Shown here in pieces: positions 12,601 to 23,969 of a stretch of 64,000 bases of DNA. The position numbers and the translations under genes were made by a program. Position 1 is the stretch's first letter. The number at the start of each line of letters is the position of its first letter. The notes under the pieces are model-generated. The model saw only the letters and a program-made list of their open reading frames with translations, was not told the DNA's origin and made no database searches. Origin of the DNA: Undaria pinnatifida (lineage: Eukaryota; Sar; Phaeophyceae; Laminariales; Alariaceae); the NCBI GenBank assembly GCA_012845835.1, contig JABAKD010000020.1:16652306-16716305 (forward strand). Direction: 5' to 3'.

Positions 12601-13972
12601 TACTATTACTATAGTCAGACACCCAACAATCCTAGCCATTTACTATTTTGCGTTTGTCGTTGGGCGTGTAGGACGATCCTTCCGTGGGATTTCGACACGG
12701 TCAGCCGCTCCGTGGCGAAGACGGGCAGGCTAGTGGTGTCTCACGAGGCGCCGAGAACGGGAGGTTTCGCCGCCGAAATAGCCGCTGACATTCAGGTGGG
12801 CTACAAATTCGTTCCGATCCTTACCGGGTGGTGTTAAGTCAGATGGATCGGGCGATAATTTTTCGTGCCACTCTTGGTCAGAGAATTCCCGGACGTCGTG
12901 CTTTTGAACCCTGTAAGGCTTACCCTGAGCTGGATAGACTAATTGTTCGATCTTTGCCCCCGTTCGCTCAATAGGCAACACCATCGCATTTGGCGTCGTA
13001 ACACCTTCACACCCTCCCCCACCCCCCCCTCGCTGAACCCGCGCAGACGCGCTTTCATTTTTACTTGCCGCGCTACCATTGTTAGTGGTTTGGTAGACTG
13101 TATGCGAAGACGCTATAACATTGAAAACAGCTGTTTCGTTATGTTTCATGTATAGCCCCGTTTGTCTTGGCAGATATTATATGTTTTTACCACCAATGCC
13201 GCCCCCGGAATTCCCTGTCAAGCATTTGTTATCTGTGCGTAGTAACAGCGCATTTTTTGCGTTGGAGCGCTAAATGCGCACCGGAAATACCAACGTGCGC
13301 AGCGTAGTGAAGTTTGGGGGAGATGTACGCTCGGCTGGTGCATGCCTAGGAAGCCCTTGGCAGACTACATGAGCCAGCGAGAGTTGGTTGTGAATATCGC
13401 GGGTCTATCGTTTGCAAAGCACGGTGGCAGTGACGAAGGAAATCGCAATCAGAAATCAAAGGAAACCATTTGGAGGACGTGCGCCCAGCAGCGACGATCG
13501 ATTGAGAATCGCCGTCCAAGTTCAACTACGCTCTTGAATGTCCGAGAATAATGTTTTGGTTGTCACTTTCGTTACCCTTTTGGGTGGCTGTGAAGCTTGC
13601 GATTGTTTTTTTTTTTCTGTGATGCGTATATTTGCCAAAATCTTCTCGCCTGTTTTCGGGAATATGTGCTACCCGTTACAATGGGCATCGGGCGCAGTAT
13701 TTCCGCCGTGATTGCTCCCTGTTCCCGCATTCCCTCAAGGAGGGTTTGTTTCGAGCTTTCCCCGCTCGTAAGGATGCTTTGTTTCGCGCATCAAGACACT
13801 GACCTGGTGCCGTTTCTTAATGCACCCACAGGAGAGGTGCTTCCTGCACCTTGAGGCCCCAGTGCAGCGGGTATGTGGGTACGATACCCCCTTCCCCCTC
13901 GTCTTCGAGAAATTTTATTTGCCCAGCCGGCTCAAGGTTCTGGAGGCCATCCGAGCGGCGATCAGCTACTGA
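6635..13972 (+). CDS. BCKDHB: 2-oxoisovalerate dehydrogenase E1 subunit beta, mitochondrial
   Basis: Beta subunit of the thiamine-diphosphate-dependent E1 component of the mitochondrial branched-chain 2-oxoacid dehydrogenase complex, which decarboxylates the oxoacids of Leu, Ile and Val. Eight exons: 6635-7102, 8444-8614, 9339-9371, 9852-10007, 10630-10818, 11644-11732, 12672-12795, 13832-13972. All junctions are GT..AG and all phases agree, giving 456 aa. Diagnostic blocks: [14 protein letters not shown] (about 159-172), [11 protein letters not shown] (214-224, a whole exon), [16 protein letters not shown] and [12 protein letters not shown] (exon 4), GWGAQ (exon 6), LPWDFDTV and [14 protein letters not shown] (exon 7), [14 protein letters not shown] (exon 8). 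The N-terminus is about 60 residues longer than in animals and starts [16 protein letters not shown], fitting a mitochondrial presequence; an alternative ATG lies at 6641. Intron 1 carries a TATGA repeat. The next gene (18033-23969) is convergent. Confidence 0.93.
7880..8255. repeat. TATGATA / TATGA microsatellite in E1 beta intron 1
   Basis: About 375 bp of imperfect octamer (ATGATAGT) and pentamer (ATGAT) repeats, with a purer pentamer core at about 8126-8185. It lies wholly inside intron 1 of the E1 beta gene. Confidence 0.9.
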
Positions 13973-15958
13973 TGATCTTGCCCAAACTGGTGGATTTTTG
14001 AAATGTTCGGGCGTACGCTGCAGATGCTTCCATTTGGGAACATGGGTCACAACAAGCTGATAGCTCACCATGGCGTTATTGCGCCGGTAGTCTACACCAC
14101 TTTTGTATACCATTATGTTTGTTGGTGTTGCAGTTGACGTTCAGTATGAACACGATTCCATCGACGAGCGGAAGCAAGCTGCACGGGTGCGCGCGCCACT
14201 GGCACCGGCAAAGTGTCATACCAGGAAACAAGTAACAACACTCTAACGATACCATACATTTCGCGAGGAAAAAATCGCTGCAGTCAGTATGCTACCAATC
14301 TCATCACGCGTACGTTTCCCAACGTCTATAGTTCGATGCAGCGTGCCGAGGGGGGGTTATGTCAGCGATTACAAGGCGCTTTGCTCCGCGGGCGGCGTTC
14401 GCCGCCCGCTACCCACGCTCAGGAAGGAAAAATAGTGTAAATTATATGAAGCAGACAGAGGTCTAAGGTCCATGACTGGTTGTAGGTGCAACCTGGCGAT
14501 TTGATAGTGCCAAGAGCCCCGCCTCCATGCTTCAGGAAAACGATCAGAACACCACATACATGTATACCATACTTGGGTGTATTTTCTGTCGTACTTGCGA
14601 TGTATACGTATATCTGTCTCGGAGTTTGTGACTCCAGAGCTTTTGTCTCTCCAGAATGACGAATCGGGACGGACACTGACTGGGTGTGCTGGGTGTCAAT
14701 GGGTGGAACATGTGGTGTATGTGTGTGTACACACGGAGTGGTATGATAGCGTGGAACATTTGTCGTTGAAGTGGCAACAAAGAGAGTATGATCACGCCAG
14801 TCTATTATATAGTCTAGATCGTTCGGGTAAAATCTCACCGTAGGATATTCCAGTCTTGAAAACAGTGTAATGCGTCTAGAAGGCGGTCCGTCACAGGGTT
14901 GAGTGTCTGCGGCACTTGCGAAATATCAAAATCAGTTGGTTTCATAATCAGCAACGCAATGTTCAAAGAGCAACAACAAATGAAGAACAAAATACTCGTA
15001 GGATGCATGGCGGCTCCCGGTGACACTTTTGCTCTCGTCTCTGCTTGCTTTTGCGTTGTCGCACTCTGGTCGGCACGAACGTACTGCTGTATATTATTTG
15101 TTGCTCTGTACAGGGCCGATTTCAGGCCGTTTTTGCTGTGCTTGCGGTACGTAGATACCGTCTGTGGCTATCGGAGCTTGGTTTGTGCCTTCGTGTTGTG
15201 CGGAAAAGCAAAGGTTCAAAAAAGAAATGAAAAGAAATGAAAAAAACGTCCATGGATCGGTTCTGGAAATGTATGTTTCCCGTCGTGCAGGAGGTGGAGG
15301 TGGGAGAATTCGCCAAGGGCGACCTCCGGAGTGTCCGACATCTGAGTAAGTGGTGCTATATCTGCACCGATCTCGGCGAGGTGGCACTAACAGGGGCTCA
15401 AAACTCGTAGCGTGGTGCCGAGTTGAGCCCCACGACTATTCGTTCTACATCAATATTGCAGTCAACGTTCTGTTGTTAGAGTTGCGAGTAAACGTGCTAG
15501 GGTGGGCCTCCTATACACTGATACACCAGCAACCTCCTCGCTAGCCTGTTTGGCTCTACTGACCCGGCACGGCTTGCCGTAATGACGGCACCATCATATC
15601 TCGATTTTCCCTCGACAACAAGCCTTTCTCAGTCACAGGTTATTATGGTCCTCGTGCCTGGAAATGGTTTCTTGCCACCAATTTTGCTGCTGCACGCGCT
15701 GCCGCAAGAGGCGTTAATATTATTAAAATATTCGGCAGATACGGCGTGATGGGTGTCGGTAGGCTGGAGAACAGCAGGTGATCTGCCCACGGAATATTGC
15801 TCGATTCTACATGGCTGCTGAGACAGACATACCGTATCGCATTTAACGCTGGACCTGTCTTGGGGTAGCGTGGCCGGCTGTCTTTATTTCGTGTTGCGAC
15901 GGCGTCCGTTTCAATCAAGCCTGAAAAACGCAATAATAATAGTACCTCTCTGCACGCT
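13973..15958. other. Intergenic, no confident gene
   Basis: Lies between convergent genes. It contains a second copy of the GC-rich hairpin (14384-14412). A 52-codon open frame at 15252-15410 starts MDRFWKCMFPVV and contains GEFAKGDLRSVRHL; it shows no known domain. A 70-codon stretch near 15555-15780 contains GYYGPRAWKWFLATNF; it is also unrecognised and could be decayed transposon coding sequence. Nothing else is supported. Confidence 0.35.
14384..14412. repeat. GC-rich palindrome (copy 2)
   Basis: GCTCCGCGGGCGGC and GCCGCCCGCTAC arms around a 3-nt loop, matching the hairpin at 2148-2174. Flanking similarity (for example ATAGTGCCAAGAG versus GATGCCAAGAAG about 100 bp downstream) hints at a longer, badly decayed shared repeat. 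Confidence 0.5.
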
Positions 15959-16310
15959 GAGTATTTTCCAAGTTCGCCATGGGGAAAGTCTGAAAAAGTC
16001 TATTATTGTGGATGGTGGGATTCAAACCCATTACCCAAAAAAAACATGGTCTGTCGACGACGCCATTTTTTAAGGTATAAACATTTTTGCCTTTTTTTCA
16101 GAAATATACCGCAAATCTTACCTTCGGGACAATTTTTGAACAAGTAAATTTCTAAAAACGTACTTTCGCAAACACTCTATTTTATTAAAAATATTTCAAG
16201 GACGTCAGCCGCGAGTTCGACGAATTTCAATTAGAGGGGTATTTGTCCGTTTGACCACTTGCAAAACGTTGACCAATTGCTCAACCAAACTTATCCTTAG
16301 AACACTCTCC
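15959..16310 (-). repeat. tRNA-derived SINE-like element, copy 1 (interrupted)
   Basis: Matches the element at 16397-16590 over 15959-16071 and again over about 16237-16310. In between lie about 160 bp absent from the other copy, ending in a family-C segment (16192-16236). On the reverse strand it has a degenerate T-arm/B-box (GGGTTTGAATCCCA) and a tRNA-like 5' part (CAAGTGGTCAAACGGAC). Confidence 0.55.
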
Positions 16311-16396
16311 CCGAAACGACGGGATAGCAGGTCGGCCGGATATACGGGCGGACCAGTCAATATCCAAGCGGTTTCACTTCCTGGGGATACCGGGGA

Positions 16397-16590
16397 GAGT
16401 ATTTTTTAAGTTCGACATGGGGAAAGTCTGAAAAAGTTTATTATGATGGATGTGGGATTCGAACCCACGACCCCAAAAAACATGGTCTGTCGACGATGCC
16501 ATTTGTTGAAGGAATTAGTGGGGTATTAGTCCGCTTGACCACTTGCAAAAGGTTAACCAATAGCTTACCCAAACTAAGCCTTATAACACA
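16397..16590 (-). repeat. tRNA-derived SINE-like element, copy 2
   Basis: On the reverse strand this reads from a 5' tRNA-like part with an A-box-like AGTGGTCAAGCGG (about 16540) to a perfect T-arm, GTGGG TTCGAAT CCCAC (16452-16468), whose GGTTCGAATCC is a canonical Pol III B box. A shared non-tRNA body follows (16397-16450). The stretch between the boxes is too long and unstructured for a functional tRNA, so it is read as a tRNA-derived SINE or pseudogene. Confidence 0.55.
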
Positions 16591-18032
16591 TGCCCACGAA
16601 CCCACGGCGAGATCCGCGCCAAAAAAAAGCCGGGCCTAAATCGGGCCTGGAGATAAAAACGCGAATGATACTCATTCGCTTGCGTTACTAAAACCAACCA
16701 ACTTCTCATTCGCCGCTTTTCAAGTCAAATATTTCCGCTGTTGCATGGTGGGAAATTCAAATTCACCTGATCCAGCACATGGCAGTCGGTGAGGAGAGGC
16801 GTCTTGCCTTGTCGCACAACGGCCGTCGGGCGGTTGACGGTGGAATTGTCAGTGCGCGGGATCTCAGCTCGACCCGGCCCCCTGTCTTTCGTGAAATATG
16901 TCCCCTAATGAAAAAGTCTCAAGTGTTTTATCGGCAACTCGGTCCGCTTGTTAAGGGAGCCCTTCGGGCAAAAAGTGCAAGAGCGCTGCAGACGTTCGGG
17001 AAATAAATCTACCATTTGGTTTACAGCTGCAATGCTATTATTTCTGGTATTTCGACCTTGCACGAATCTTGACCGAAAACGACATTTTTCAGTGCTAATA
17101 ATGCTCGAACCGTCTTCCTCAGGGTAGTTTAAGAGAGCGTAGGTCATTCGCAATATTCAATATTTTAGTCTCGGGCGGCGGATCGATCCGGCGCCTTTTT
17201 CATCGCGAAAGATACCTCTTACTCAAAACCAACTCCCCATACCTCTGCTGGCCGTCGACGAATTTGAAAAATGGAAGTTTATCAGGCTGATACCGGTTTG
17301 TCTAAGATATCGGCGACAACGCCGTGCACTAGTAGGCGAACCTACCTGGGGCTCTACGGTAGTTCGATCGTCTATAATGTCCTACGAGGCCACAGCAGTG
17401 TAGATACTTCGAAGTATCAAACAAGAGCTCTGAATGAAGCGGTCAAATTTCTCGCTTCTTCTGAGGAATTTTGTTTCATGATACAAACGGAACCAAGGCC
17501 TCCATCACCTCCTAGAAACTACAACGAACATACCATACGTTGGTCGGGAGATGGTCCAAGGCCTAGAAATGGAGCTATGCCCTGTTTCGGTAGGGAGTCA
17601 TGAAATGTCGTTGGTATACCAAAAGTAGCATTGCTGCTGAACAAACACGAAAACAATATTTTGTCAAAAGTCTCAAGTACTGTTTTTTGTTTTAACCGAA
17701 GGGACCGCTCAAGCTGCAAACCTTCTGGACCGCTTAAGCTGCAAACCTCCAACCTCCTGGGGAAAAGCGCTGCTGTTTCCTAACACATAATCATGTTATG
17801 GCGACCGGTTGGATATATCGCTGGGTTGCGTTTCACCACGTGACATATTATTATGATACTTATATCAACATTAATTGCTGTGCGAAAAAGAGCTGGCATC
17901 CCCAAACAAGCCTTGAATCCACGATTAACTTGTGGTCTATCGTGCATACGTCGAGACACCAACTTCCACTCCTCCGCGTTCTCCCCCTTCCCCTGTCTAA
18001 GCCCGCATTCATTCCAGCCTTCGAACAACCAA
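16591..18032. other. Intergenic, no gene recognised
   Basis: Only unrecognised open frames (for example 17271-17603). A 24-bp direct repeat (GACCGCTCAAGCTGCAAACC and a near copy) sits at about 17701-17750. The segment nearest 18032 is probably the 3' UTR of the reverse-strand gene that ends there. Confidence 0.35.
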
Positions 18033-21000
18033 CTATCTTCTTCGAAACCCCCCGCTCTTCCCTCCCGGTTTCTTCATTCCTAGCCCGAACTTGACGGAAG
18101 TGCGTTTTTCCGCGGGAGCGATGCCCGCAGCTGACCCCCTTTGTTGTCCTGTGCCACCAGGATTTCGCGGTCTGGAAAAAAAACGCACGGGTGGCGGAAG
18201 ATGCAGGGGTTTCAGGTTGGTTTCTTGTCATACAGATCCTAATAACCCTTCAGGGTCCCGTGTAAGCCGATAAAAGAAACCACATTGCGCAATTTTGAAG
18301 CGTCTACCGGTAGCGTGGGTACGCAGCGGTTCGAGTATATAGGAGCATGCTTCGTGCGTCCCGTACGATCATTTGCATTGATGTCGTTGGGACACAATTT
18401 ATCATGTTCAACCCGCAGTGGCCGATGCCGCAATCGTCGATTTTCGTCGTCGATTTTTTCCTCTCAAGTCTCAAACGGGTTAATAGGAAAAAGCAGAACG
18501 TCGTTCAAGTCCTACTGTAGCACAGCGTCATGTATCATCATGTCCTACGAAAGCATCATGTCCTACAGATCCTAAAAAACGTCATGTCGTACAGACGATA
18601 GGAAAACGTCATCTTGTATATATCCTAGGGAAGCCTGCGTAGTCTCGGCGTGTCGGGAGCTCCCCGTGCCAAGCGGATGGGTCATGCCTACCGTTAACGT
18701 TCACAGCAAGAGAACAGGATGAGAAAAGTGATTGATGCTACGTGCTGTAGACAAGCTCCGAGAGTCTCCGCAGCCTCTCAGAACCATGAACACAGTACAC
18801 GGCAGAGTTTTTGCGGCGAGGCTGCCTCGACATCAATCGGGTGCCAAGACGCCAGCGCTTCAAGGTAACCGAGGGCTGCCGTTTTCCAACGCACTGCGCC
18901 TCGACATGACAGCAGAGCCTCGAGTAATCAACACCAATAACAAAGGGCAAGACATAACTCGCACCATATCAACATCTAGAGAAGTCAAACACGCATGGTA
19001 CACGACCCAGGGAAAGGCATAAATTGCAAATATCAATGCCTAGGTAAGTCGAGCATGCATGCTACATGGCGCCAAAGTGAACGGGAGGAAAACGGGGGCG
19101 TAGCGGAGGGAAGGGGGGGTTGTTGCTTACGGTGGCGGTAATGCTCCAGCCGACGCGCCGCCTCCGGTCGCCGCTTTCGTAGCCTCTAACCGTCTCTCCA
19201 TCTCCTCCCATTCCTTCTTCTGCTCCTTGTCGCGGTTGAAAGTCTTCCCACGCCTCGCTTTCTCCGTTTCCGCCGCCTCTTTTAATCGCTAAAAATCACG
19301 AGAATGAAAACGAACGACATACCGTTGCATGACCAATCATCAATGGCGCATCGGGGTCGCGGCTTACATATCTTCGAATTGGTACTGGTAAGTCCCAACC
19401 GAGAAACAATTGCCGCCCACAAATCTTCTACAAACGATCAGCAGGTCGAGTTTGCGTATGTTTCAAGCCCGCGTGTGAGGAAGCACATCAGCAAAAACCC
19501 TAGATTAAATCCACCAGCTCGTCAGTGAAGCACGATAGAGCGGCGGGGCACACACCAACCGTATATGCACGCGTTCGAGTCTGGAGTCGGGCACTTTCGT
19601 GTTTTTGGTTCTTCTGACAAGCCGCGTTGGTGGCCCTGCTCACCCTGTCGACGCCCAGTCGAATCCTCACAAAAATCAACCCTGATGGTAGCACTGTATG
19701 CCACGCAACGAGTTCTGAACTCTGGAGCAAGCCCACGAGCGAGCCCACATTCTGATGGGCCGCACGATAGTCAACGGGGTTATGAAGGCAACTGGTTATG
19801 CCTATGACTGCAGGCACCCAGAATGCCAGTCAGCACAAAGCGAGACCCCCAAAATTTTTCCTGGGGTATCATACCACCACGCTTTCGACAGGATTCAATC
19901 ACCCCCGCGGACAGGGTATAAAACATAAAAATGTAGAATGACGTGCCATTTCGGTATGCTCACCTTGACGTGGTGGTGATCGTATGAGCTGAGATGGTTG
20001 CTCATCTCACCAACGTTCTTGTACTGCTTGTTGCAGATGTCACAGAAGAATTCCTTGTTCATCTCCTGCGGGTCCGGCGACATCACGGACAGACAGCACA
20101 CAATTTCGGCGGTGGGTTTTCGACATAGCGAGCGCGGTGTGCGCAACGGGGACGGGTGGGTCTGAGCGCTTATATCTGCACGGCAAAGAGTTGACGCTGA
20201 CGGTCGGTCCAGTACAGAAGTAAACGAGGCAGTGCCGCCCATCATCTATACCTCCGAAAACCTGCCTTCATCAGGCAAATACAAATGAGTCCTTCCACAC
20301 AATACTACGGGACAAACAAGTCGACACCAGTTCCCCGCCGACTACACCGTCGTCCCAAGTACGGTCGCCTTTCCAGAAGTACACGCCTGGCAGGGCCGAC
20401 AATAGCAACGCCGCCTTGGGGCTAAAGCCATGCATACAATGGCAACGCGACCGTGGTCTAGACTCGTGCTTGTCACACAAGGCGCCGAGATAACGAACCT
20501 GCACTTGCTCCTTGATGGTCTCCTCTCGCACCGCCTTCTCGAGTCTCTTGGTTTTCATCTCTGCCGTCTCCACCACTTCGGAGTCCAGTTTCTTGCGCTC
20601 TCTCGCGGCCTCATCCGTGAACCTATAAAAAGGCGCAGGAAGGAGATACGCGAAGAAAAGAGGTCAGCAACTTTACCCATGGAGATCGCAACGACGACAC
20701 CGCCGCGTGAGGTAGTCACCCTGCCGTGGCAAAACGAAGCAAAGGCTGTACGATTCTACCAAACGAACTGCAGAAAACTTTCCAAAACACTTGAGGTCAA
20801 TGTAGCCCGCGCCAACAAATATTTTCGTCACCATAAGCACGTCCGGCATACATTCCAATACCCACATCCAGGACCAACTGTTGCATAAAGCCTTGCCTCC
20901 GCCACCACAAGGACAACAGCACGCCACCACCACTACCCCACTACACAGCGTCTATCTCCAGTCGGAACGTCCACTCACTTATCGTCCTCAGCCGATTTTC

Positions 21001-23969
21001 CCAAGCCCAACGAAGCTACTTGAGATCTCAGCACCACCGGCACGGTGATGCCGTCACCTTTCGCGCCCAATCCCTGTCCCAGTTTCCACCCCATGTTGGT
21101 CAGCAGCCGGAACCCTCGATTTTCCGCCCCGATTGGCTGCGGACACCGATCACAGCAGAGCAGGTTTATTTGGCGCGGTCAACATCACCCCTTCAGAAGT
21201 GCTCTCACGTTTTGGGAGACAAATTTCTTGAAAATAGCGTGGGATCACTATTCCAGAAGCGAAAGGGATAAGCGCGAACGGACTATGCGCAGCCACCGAA
21301 CGCTGCATTATCAGCGACAACTCCGCATAGCCGGCATTTATGTGCCTTAGGCTCGTCTGAACGATGTTGCAAAATAGGCGGCAACGCGTCGGGTAAGCGG
21401 GGGGGAGGGGGGAGAGTACGGGCCGAAAACGACCGAAGAAACGAATACACAACGGGTCCAGAGCTGCGGCGGTAGGGAGATAAACCGAGCTGACGCACTG
21501 CAGCAGCGAAAACAGGTAGGAACCCTTTCGCTCCGCAATTGGCGGTACCAAAAACGAATTGCGTCTTGACGTTCCTCCGCAGTCAGCGCTAGTAGCTGAC
21601 GACTTCGTGTTCATCAGCCAAACACAATTACTAACACCACCGCCAGCACCTCCACTAATAGAAACATAAGAACAAAATCTGCTCCATTTTTTACTTCCGG
21701 CCTCGGCACGAGGCGCCTTTCAACTTTAACATCTCCTACGCGACCCTTGGCTCTGATGCGCCCTGTCAACTGCCAAACGGCAGCGTGGCGCCAAATCTCT
21801 CGGGTCTGTAGAAAATCTACGCGTTACCAACGCGGGCCAAAAGAAAGCAACGACATTGAACTTTGCCCCTTGCTTCGAACAGGGACTGGCAGATAGCCAG
21901 CGGTTGTCATGGGGGCCCGTGGAAACGATCCAGATACCTGATATAGAACGCGATGCCACCAGAATGGGTGAAGCATACGGTATTGTTGTGGAATCATCGA
22001 CAACGCTTAGGAAACCACAGACATCATTATCGCTCGTCTCCCTTTCATCTGGTGGCCTGGTTTTTCCTTGCTAAACGTTCACACCCTTGACGTTCACCGC
22101 GGAGAGGCATAGCTGACTCCCGCTGCCGCAGGAACGAATCACATTTATTGTTCACCTACTGTATCTTATGTCGAGTAAAAATCTCATTCAGCTGCTGTAA
22201 GTTGTCTCGACCAAAATATCAGCTGTTGCACCTTTGGGTCCTGGACCAAAAATCTCATTCAGCCCCTGTACCTTGTCCACGCTGGCGGCGTCCAGAGAGG
22301 CTGTGTCGATGTACCCCTGGGTCTCGTTCCTTTTGAAGAGGCGGGTCTTGCGGCCGGCCTTGTCCTCCTCATCGATGTCTTCGAAGTTTGTCAGAGATAG
22401 GGAGGACTCCTTCCCTTCCGCCAAAACGGCATCCTGCCACCGTCACCGTCGTCGTTACACAGCATAAGGGCAAAGCGGAAGCTTTACTTTATTCGACGGA
22501 AATGACCCCCAGTGCGAGAAAGCTGGGATGGTCGCGTGGCCACTGATTTCAAGCACACATCACCCTAACCGTTTCACTACTGCGAAAAGATCCCACCCAA
22601 GTTCCAAGTAGATCGTCTCCGGAAATGTGGGTTCAGATCTGAAAGAGTTAACAAAAACCGCAGCCAAATATCGCAAACATCTCTTTTAGTCCAACGTCAA
22701 ACTTGGTCACATGCGGTAGACCTCTTGGTCCCCTCCACCCGGCTCCTGTCTTCCTTCGATTCCTATTGGGTTCATTGAGTACGCACAAACTCGTCGAAGC
22801 GCGCGGAATGGTGCTAAATCATGCCGGATGCTCTTCACATTGCTCTGTTGCATGCGCCACCGTGTTGGGCGAGGCGCGACTTTTGACTCGAAGGAGATTG
22901 TTCAACTACACATATCACGTAGATGCAACGCTGAGTATCGGCTAAAGCATCGGTCGTTTTTACGGCTGACGTACTGTAGTACAGCAATTGCATCAAAATG
23001 TGATCTTCCTCACGTAGAGTAGTAGTTATATAAAAACACGATCCCGCTCCCACATTACGCACCCGATGCCTCTCTAGAACCGTCTTGAGCTCCTCCGGCT
23101 TTTCGAAGGTGGAGATGCCACTTTCGCTGCGCGACGTGGAATAATACATTTCAGTCAGCAGGTGATTATTGCCACATCATGGGGTCGACGGCGAGGGCGT
23201 GTTGCAATAGAACTGGAATAGCAGCCCGTCGTTTTTCAGCGAGTGGACGGGAGAATCAAGCACAAGGTTCTAACTGTTTGGGGGACACAGGGCTGCAGCC
23301 TCTCGATCTTTTCATAAACGGGACGACACCAATCGCGCGGACGGAGGCCACCTACGCAGTATGTTTATACGGTCGTTTTTCAGTAGTTTCTACAATACGG
23401 TCAATCGTAATTGGTGTTGAGGCAATCATTGTGGCAACTGCCGTAAGAGTATGATATGATGCTCGCAGCCGCTGTTAGACTGTCGTTTAGCCACAGCTGA
23501 CGTGCTGGTCTTAGACTCGCTGAAACAACCTTATGACACGTTTGACGTGAACAACAGCATCAGCATCGAACTGAACGTCACCGTGTGTCTCTGGGGCAAA
23601 GGGTGACACCTGTTGAAGTAGACCTTGGCTGTGCTCCCTTTACGGGCGTCGGCGGTTGACTCCACGGCTCTCCAGCCGTGTTGTGCAGCTGGAACGTCCA
23701 TCTTGTACGAGTACTCCAAGCAGACTCGAAGCGCAGTCGGCGAAGCAGCAGTTCGCGATAACAGGAGAGACCAACAACCTGATTTTCATGAAAATTGATC
23801 ATACGTTACGGAACAAGGGGGACGTGCACCAGCGTTTCGGGTCGAGAATGGTTGTGTATAAAAAGAAGACTCATATTTATTTGAAGTGATCCCACGCTGC
23901 CAATACGAGTACCGTACATACATAGCGCGGTGCGTGCCATGAATCCCTGCCCTGCCCTTGTGAAGCCAT
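18033..23969 (-). CDS. WW, G-patch and C2H2 zinc-finger protein (GPATCH8-like)
   Basis: Probable nuclear RNA-processing factor. Nine exons in transcript order: 23969-23922, 23713-23610, 23126-23063, 22433-22272, 21136-20979, 20622-20499, 20065-19964, 19288-19131, 18171-18033; all GT..AG with matching phases, about 352 aa. Exons 2-3 form a WW domain (HGWRAVE ... VYFNSESGISTFEKPEEL, about 28-64; the second Trp is Phe). Exons 4-5 give ASVDKPIGAENRGFRLL then MGWKLGQGLGAKGDG, a G-patch. A charged helical linker (exon 6) leads to a C2H2 finger in exon 7 (FFCDICNKQY ... NHLSSYDHHH; C228, C231, H244, H250). A basic, coiled-coil-prone segment follows (exon 8), and the end is TSVKFGLGMKKPGG. The order G-patch, charged linker, C2H2 and the junction ASxDKPI resemble animal GPATCH8; the WW domain is extra. 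The exon 1/2 junction is ambiguous: the alternative is 23969-23918 joined to 23724-23610. Confidence 0.85.

Noticed and set aside
23100..23149. Open frame MYYSTSRSESG as the start of a separate WW protein
   Set aside because: Reading through from 23149 ignores the GCGCAG acceptor at 23127. Joining at 23126 to the exon ending at 23610 gives a complete WW domain in phase.
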